A stretch of 9,719 nucleotides of DNA, taken from positions 1 through 9,719 of the forward strand of contig JAOUEB010000023.1 of the NCBI GenBank assembly GCA_029858925.1. The letters are read 5' to 3'. The position numbers and the translations under genes are program-made. The notes under the pieces were generated by a model that worked only from the letters and a program-made list of their open reading frames with translations, had not been told where the DNA came from and did no database searches. Below are positions 6,210-9,719 of the stretch, in pieces. The stretch's first letter is position 1; each line of letters begins with the position of its first letter. Origin of the DNA: Nitrospira sp. (GTDB lineage: Bacteria; Nitrospirota; Nitrospiria; Nitrospirales; Nitrospiraceae).

Positions 6210-7466
6210 TCATGCGACGTACTTTTTCAGAACGACCGTGGCGTTGTTGCTTCCGAATCCAAACGAATTGACAAGAGCGGTACGGACTTTTCGTTCTTGG
6301 ACGGACCGGCTGATCCCTTCGAGACGGCAGGCCGGATCAGGATCATCATAGTTTGCCGTCGGATGGATCTGCCCCGTGTGAATCGCCAGTGTCGAGGCCA
6401 CGGCGCCAAGGGCGCCAGCGGCGCCCAAGGTATGGCCGATCAGCGATTTGGTCGCGCTGATGGCAATCTTGTCCGCGCGGTGTTTGAACAAGTGCTTGAT
6501 CGCTTTCACTTCTACGGCGTCGCCGATCGAGGTGGAAGTGGCATGCGCATTGATGTAGTCCACCTGAGCTGGTGTCATGTCCGCCGAGTCGAGGGCCAGC
6601 TTCATGGTCACGGCGACCTCTTCACCGTCCTCTCGCGGGATGACCATATGGTACGCCTCGCTGGTGGCGGCGTACCCGGCCAGCTCCGCATAAATTCTTG
6701 CTTTTCGCTTTTTGGCATGAGCTAACGATTCGACGATCAAGGCGCCGGCCCCTTCGCCCATGACGAATCCGTCTCGGCGGATGTCGAACGGACGCGAGGC
6801 CTGTTCCGGCCTGTCGTTGAACTCACTGGAAAGGGCGCGCAGGGAGCAAAATCCGGCGAAGACTAACGGGGTGATACTGGCGTCGGCCCCCACGGCAATC
6901 ACCACATCAGCCTGTCCGGCGCGAATGCACTGAAGGGCTTGGCCCAGGGCATGGGCGCTGGATGAGCAGGCGGTCGAGATCGTGAGGTTTGGCCCCTTCG
7001 CTCCGTGCGCCATCGCGACGATTCCGGAGGCGGAGTTGAGCGTGATCGCAGGAATGAAATTCGGGTGGACCCGGTTGGGTCGATGGGTTTTGAAGAGCTG
7101 GGTGATTTCCCGCTCGCCCATGACCATGCCCCCCATGCCGGCCCCCACCATCACGCCGACACGATGAGGCGATTCCTTTGCCATAACCAGCGCGGCATCG
7201 GCGATGGCTTCCTTCGTAGCAACGAGAGCGAATTGGGCGTAGCGATCGACGCGGTTACTTTGGCTTGTGGGGAGATATTGTTCAGGAGAAAAATTATGGA
7301 CCTGGCCGGCGACCCGCGAACGATACTCATCCAGAGGAAATGGGTCGAGCGAGGGGATGGCGGAAACGCCTGAGCGGCCGGTGAGGGCGGTCTTCCAGAA
7401 TTCGCTGACACCAATCCCAATGGAAGAGACGACTCCAAGACCGGTTATAACGACGCGTGAATTCAT
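6210..7466 (-). CDS. fabF: 3-oxoacyl-[acyl carrier protein] synthase II
   Basis: FabF condenses malonyl-ACP with acyl-ACP to extend the chain by two carbons in cytoplasmic type II fatty acid synthesis. The 418-residue protein matches the usual length (E. coli 413). Catalytic residues are all present: Cys167 in T-A-C-S-S-S-A, His308 in N-A-H-A-T-S-T, Lys340 in S-A-T-K-S and His345 in I-G-H-T-L-G-A-A-G-A. The N-terminus R-V-V-I-T-G-L-G-V-V-S and the D-G-F-V-M-G-E-G-A segment are also typical. The C-terminal gate loop is G-F-G-S-N-N (403-408) instead of the common G-F-G-G-T-N. The start ATG 7466 has AAGGAGA seven bases upstream. The gene follows lptG by 82 bp and precedes the acyl carrier gene by 166 bp, both on the same strand. 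A KAS I (FabB) label is less likely but not excluded by sequence alone. Confidence 0.93.
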   Translation of the reverse strand: MNSRVVITGLGVVSSIGIGVSEFWKTALTGRSGVSAIPSLDPFPLDEYRSRVAGQVHNFSPEQYLPTSQSNRVDRYAQFALVATKEAIADAALVMAKESPHRVGVMVGAGMGGMVMGEREITQLFKTHRPNRVHPNFIPAITLNSASGIVAMAHGAKGPNLTISTACSSSAHALGQALQCIRAGQADVVIAVGADASITPLVFAGFCSLRALSSEFNDRPEQASRPFDIRRDGFVMGEGAGALIVESLAHAKKRKARIYAELAGYAATSEAYHMVIPREDGEEVAVTMKLALDSADMTPAQVDYINAHATSTSIGDAVEVKAIKHLFKHRADKIAISATKSLIGHTLGAAGALGAVASTLAIHTGQIHPTANYDDPDPACRLEGISRSVQERKVRTALVNSFGFGSNNATVVLKKYVA

Positions 7467-7502
7467 GCCGAGTTCTCCTTCGTGCCGCCCAGAATCGCTC
7501 TT

Positions 7503-7531
7503 TACTTACCGGAAGAACGGAAAGCAGTCAA
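7503..7531 (-). promoter_or_regulatory. Weak promoter candidate upstream of fabF
   Basis: On the minus strand TTGACT (7531-7526) is followed after 17 bp by TAAGTA (7508-7503). The -35 is good (5 of 6), the -10 poor (2 of 6). It sits in the 82-bp lptG-fabF gap and would give a leader of about 30 bases. It may allow fabF to be expressed apart from lptFG. No terminator is visible in the gap. Confidence 0.2.
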
Positions 7532-7548
7532 CTGGAGATTGGGGTTTT

Positions 7549-8640
7549 TCAATGGCGGACCTTGAGCAACAGGTAGAGCCCGAAGCTTCCAAAGAGGATA
7601 TTCGCCATCCAGCCGGCGAACATCGGCGCCATGGCGCCCCCCCGGCCCAGCGCGATGGCAATGGAATGGGTCGTCCAGTAGCAAAATCCGACAATGAACG
7701 CTTGCCCGATCCCCATGGCCATGCTCCCTCCACGGACCCCGCTTCGCCGCAAACTCAGCGCGATTCCGATCAGCACCATGATGATCGTGACAAAGGGAAA
7801 CGCCATCCGGCCGTAGTAATCCGTGAGCAGTCTGGCAAACGACACCTCTTCGTGCTGAAATCGCCCGATGTAGTTTCGGATTTCCCGAAACGTCATCGTG
7901 TCCGAGTTGCCGGTGAGCGTGGTGGAGAAATCATCAGGAATCAGGGGAATGTCCGCCGGCTGATCGGTGAAGAGGGTGAGGTCCACGGTGTGGTTGAGCG
8001 CAAACTGTCGGCGGGTTCCGTTCCGTAACACCCAACCGGAAGCTGCATACTGCGCTTCTGCGGCCTCGACTACTTGGTCGAGACGGAATGTCTGGTTGAA
8101 ATAGAACAGACGCACGCCTCGGAGCGTTTTTCCTCCGACATCGATTGTGGTGACGCGCATCAGGGCATCGGTGCCGATGCGGGCCCATGGCTGGGGAGCT
8201 TGGACAGTCAACGGAACCGGTTTCTTTTCGATCTGGATCATGCGGACCTCTTCCGCCTTTCCCGAGGCGAGCGGAATGATTGTCGAGCTGAAGGCCAGGA
8301 GAATCACGGCAAGGCCGCCGGCAAGAATGAGAAAGGGCGAGGTCACCCAAAGCAGGCTGATCCCGGAACTGCGTAGCGCGGTGATCTCGTTGCTGCGGGA
8401 GAGCAACCCAAGCGTCAGGAGCGTGGCCACTAAGACGGCGAAGGGCACGACCTGAAACGAGATTGCGGGGATTTTGAGCGCAAAGTAGGTGAGCATCGGG
8501 ACCACACCGGAATCGTAGCGGAGAAACCGGCGGACCTTTTCAAAAAAGTCGATCACCATATAGATGGTCATCAAGCCGGCAAAACACATCAGGAAGATCT
8601 TGGCGTATTCGCGCAGGATATAGCGGAATAGGATGGTCAT
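7549..8640 (-). CDS. lptG: LPS export ABC transporter permease LptG
   Basis: LptG pairs with LptF as the membrane part of the LptB2FG transporter, which extracts LPS from the inner membrane and feeds it to the LptC/A bridge. The 363-residue protein has the family layout: three N-terminal membrane helices (about 12-34, 58-80, 98-123), a periplasmic beta-rich domain (about 130-265) and three C-terminal helices (about 275-297, 308-330, 338-360). The coupling segment that contacts the LptB ATPase is visible as R-S-N-E-I-T-A-L-R-S-S-G-I-S (82-95). The start ATG 8640 lies 4 bp after the lptF stop, which points to translational coupling. The second place in the pair and the N-terminal R-Y-I-L-R-E-Y fit LptG rather than LptF. 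Confidence 0.92.
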   Translation of the reverse strand: MTILFRYILREYAKIFLMCFAGLMTIYMVIDFFEKVRRFLRYDSGVVPMLTYFALKIPAISFQVVPFAVLVATLLTLGLLSRSNEITALRSSGISLLWVTSPFLILAGGLAVILLAFSSTIIPLASGKAEEVRMIQIEKKPVPLTVQAPQPWARIGTDALMRVTTIDVGGKTLRGVRLFYFNQTFRLDQVVEAAEAQYAASGWVLRNGTRRQFALNHTVDLTLFTDQPADIPLIPDDFSTTLTGNSDTMTFREIRNYIGRFQHEEVSFARLLTDYYGRMAFPFVTIIMVLIGIALSLRRSGVRGGSMAMGIGQAFIVGFCYWTTHSIAIALGRGGAMAPMFAGWMANILFGSFGLYLLLKVRH

Positions 8641-8644
8641 ACGG

Positions 8645-9719
8645 CTACTGACGGCTCATTTTGACGAACAAGGCGATGGTGACGAGGATAAACACGATAT
8701 TGGGCATCCAAGCCCCGGCGAAGGGGCTGATGAGCATCGTGGTCACGAGAAAGTCACAGGCGACGTTCAACACGTAGAATACAATGATGATCAAGACGCC
8801 GACGGCGAATCCGCCGACGCGTCCGGATCGCTTGGAGACGATCCCGACCGGCACACCCAAGAGGCAAAATACCAAGGAGGCGGTCGGAAAGGCCAGGTCT
8901 TTGTAGTATTCCATCAGGCGGCGGCGGCCCGTTGTGTCTTTGTCGCCGCCCTGCCGGATCATGGTCATGATCTGCTCGTAGGTTGGACGTTCTTCGACCG
9001 CAGCATAGCTGCTCTGGTTCAAGCTCAACTTGATATCGTAGCTTGCAAACGACACCAGACGGTATTGATCGGCCCGGTCCGGACGGCTATGGATGACGCC
9101 GTTGACGAGGCGCAGGGCAACCTCGTTGTTCGCCTGATCCATGAACACCTGGTAGTCCTCCGCTACGATAATGCGGGGTTCCTTGCCGGCCCGCTCATCC
9201 GATACGAAAATGCCTTTGGTGGATCGGCCGTCAACCGCGTCCGGGACGTAGACCACCATGCGCGGAATCGGCTCGTTGAACGTGCCCCGCTCCAATGCCA
9301 GGACAAGCTGATCTTTCAGCAGATTGAGCGCGACTTTCTTCAGATTCAACGAACTCCAGGGCTGACCCCACTGGGAGAGAAGCAGCGTAAGGCCGAAGAC
9401 CGCTATGGCAAAGAGAATCACCGGCTGAGACAAGCGGAAAAGACTCAGTCCCGCGGCCCGCATCGCCACGAGTTCCTTATCGTACGACAATCGGCCAAAG
9501 GCGGTAATAGATGCAATGAGCCCGGCGATCGGAAGCGTCAGTACCAAGCCGGATGGCAGCAGCATGGCGATCACCTTCAAGACCGCCCACAGCCCCACGC
9601 CTTTTGACACGAGCAATTCGACAAGGCGTAACAATTCCCTCGTCAACATGACGAAGCAGAGCGCACCCAGGCTGAGGCCGAACGGGGAGAGCAGTTCGGT
9701 AAAAATGTAACGATCAAGC
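8645..9719 (-). CDS. lptF: LPS export ABC transporter permease LptF (extreme 5' end outside window)
   Basis: The frame runs from a TAG at 8645-8647 to the window edge and shows 357 residues. An internal ATG at 9649 is not the start: the 23 codons before it read L-D-R-Y-I-F-T-E-L-L-S-P-F-G, the conserved first membrane helix of LptF, so only a few residues are missing. The family layout is seen: three N-terminal membrane helices, a periplasmic beta-domain, then three C-terminal helices. The coupling helix toward LptB reads Y-D-K-E-L-V-A-M-R-A-A-G-L-S. LptF works with LptG, encoded 4 bp downstream, in the inner-membrane LPS exporter. LptB, LptC and LptA are not in the window. Confidence 0.93.
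   Translation of the reverse strand, partial: LDRYIFTELLSPFGLSLGALCFVMLTRELLRLVELLVSKGVGLWAVLKVIAMLLPSGLVLTLPIAGLIASITAFGRLSYDKELVAMRAAGLSLFRLSQPVILFAIAVFGLTLLLSQWGQPWSSLNLKKVALNLLKDQLVLALERGTFNEPIPRMVVYVPDAVDGRSTKGIFVSDERAGKEPRIIVAEDYQVFMDQANNEVALRLVNGVIHSRPDRADQYRLVSFASYDIKLSLNQSSYAAVEERPTYEQIMTMIRQGGDKDTTGRRRLMEYYKDLAFPTASLVFCLLGVPVGIVSKRSGRVGGFAVGVLIIIVFYVLNVACDFLVTTMLISPFAGAWMPNIVFILVTIALFVKMSRQ

Noticed and set aside
7267..8028. Plus-strand open frame of 253 codons across fabF and lptG
   Set aside because: It spans two well-supported minus-strand genes and their gap; composition is not protein-like.
8120..8142. CGGAG...CTCCG hairpin with T-run
   Set aside because: It is inside lptG coding sequence; most likely chance.
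8633..9607. Long plus-strand open frame (324 codons) opposite lptF
   Set aside because: It is antisense to a clear LptF, its product is an odd Asp/His/Gln/Arg-rich sequence produced by reading membrane helices backwards, and it has no ribosome site.

Overview
The window looks like chromosomal DNA from a Gram-negative (LPS-making) bacterium of fairly high GC. Core envelope genes (lptF, lptG, fabF, an acyl carrier protein, lpxD) lie on the minus strand. Divergent signalling proteins lie on the plus strand. The overall flavour, with degenerate HD-GYP/Hpt-like proteins next to lipid A genes, suggests Nitrospirota (Nitrospira-like), but that is an inference from protein character and cannot be proved here. 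No rRNA, tRNA, CRISPR array, transposase or phage gene was seen.

Left region (1-3616, plus strand): three co-directional genes. They are the end of a coiled-coil protein cut by the window edge, a 312-residue protein that starts with a histidine-phosphotransfer (Hpt)-like helical segment, and a 694-residue protein with an N-terminal HD-GYP-like domain. The 694-residue protein also carries a C-terminal half that is a paralogue of the whole 312-residue protein. Both Hpt-like segments lack the phospho-accepting histidine, and the HD-GYP domain lacks several metal-site residues. This looks like a signalling module that has become a binding or scaffold system.

Middle (3617-4524): a 383-bp non-coding stretch rich in short inverted repeats and with three DnaA-box-like motifs, then a gene for a small four-helix membrane protein of unknown function. 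That gene ends only 3 bp from the converging lpxD, with a hairpin at the junction.

Right region (4528-9719, minus strand, read right to left): lptF (its extreme 5' end is outside the window), lptG, fabF, an acyl carrier protein gene, then lpxD. Spacings are 4, 82, 166 and 7 bp. Together they link acyl-chain elongation on ACP (FabF), hydroxyacyl transfer to the lipid A precursor (LpxD) and export of finished LPS (LptF/LptG). The most unusual item is the acyl carrier protein. After a normal ACP domain it carries a 60-residue lysine/alanine/proline tail built on an exact six-residue period (18-bp DNA repeat), similar in composition to histone H1 tails.
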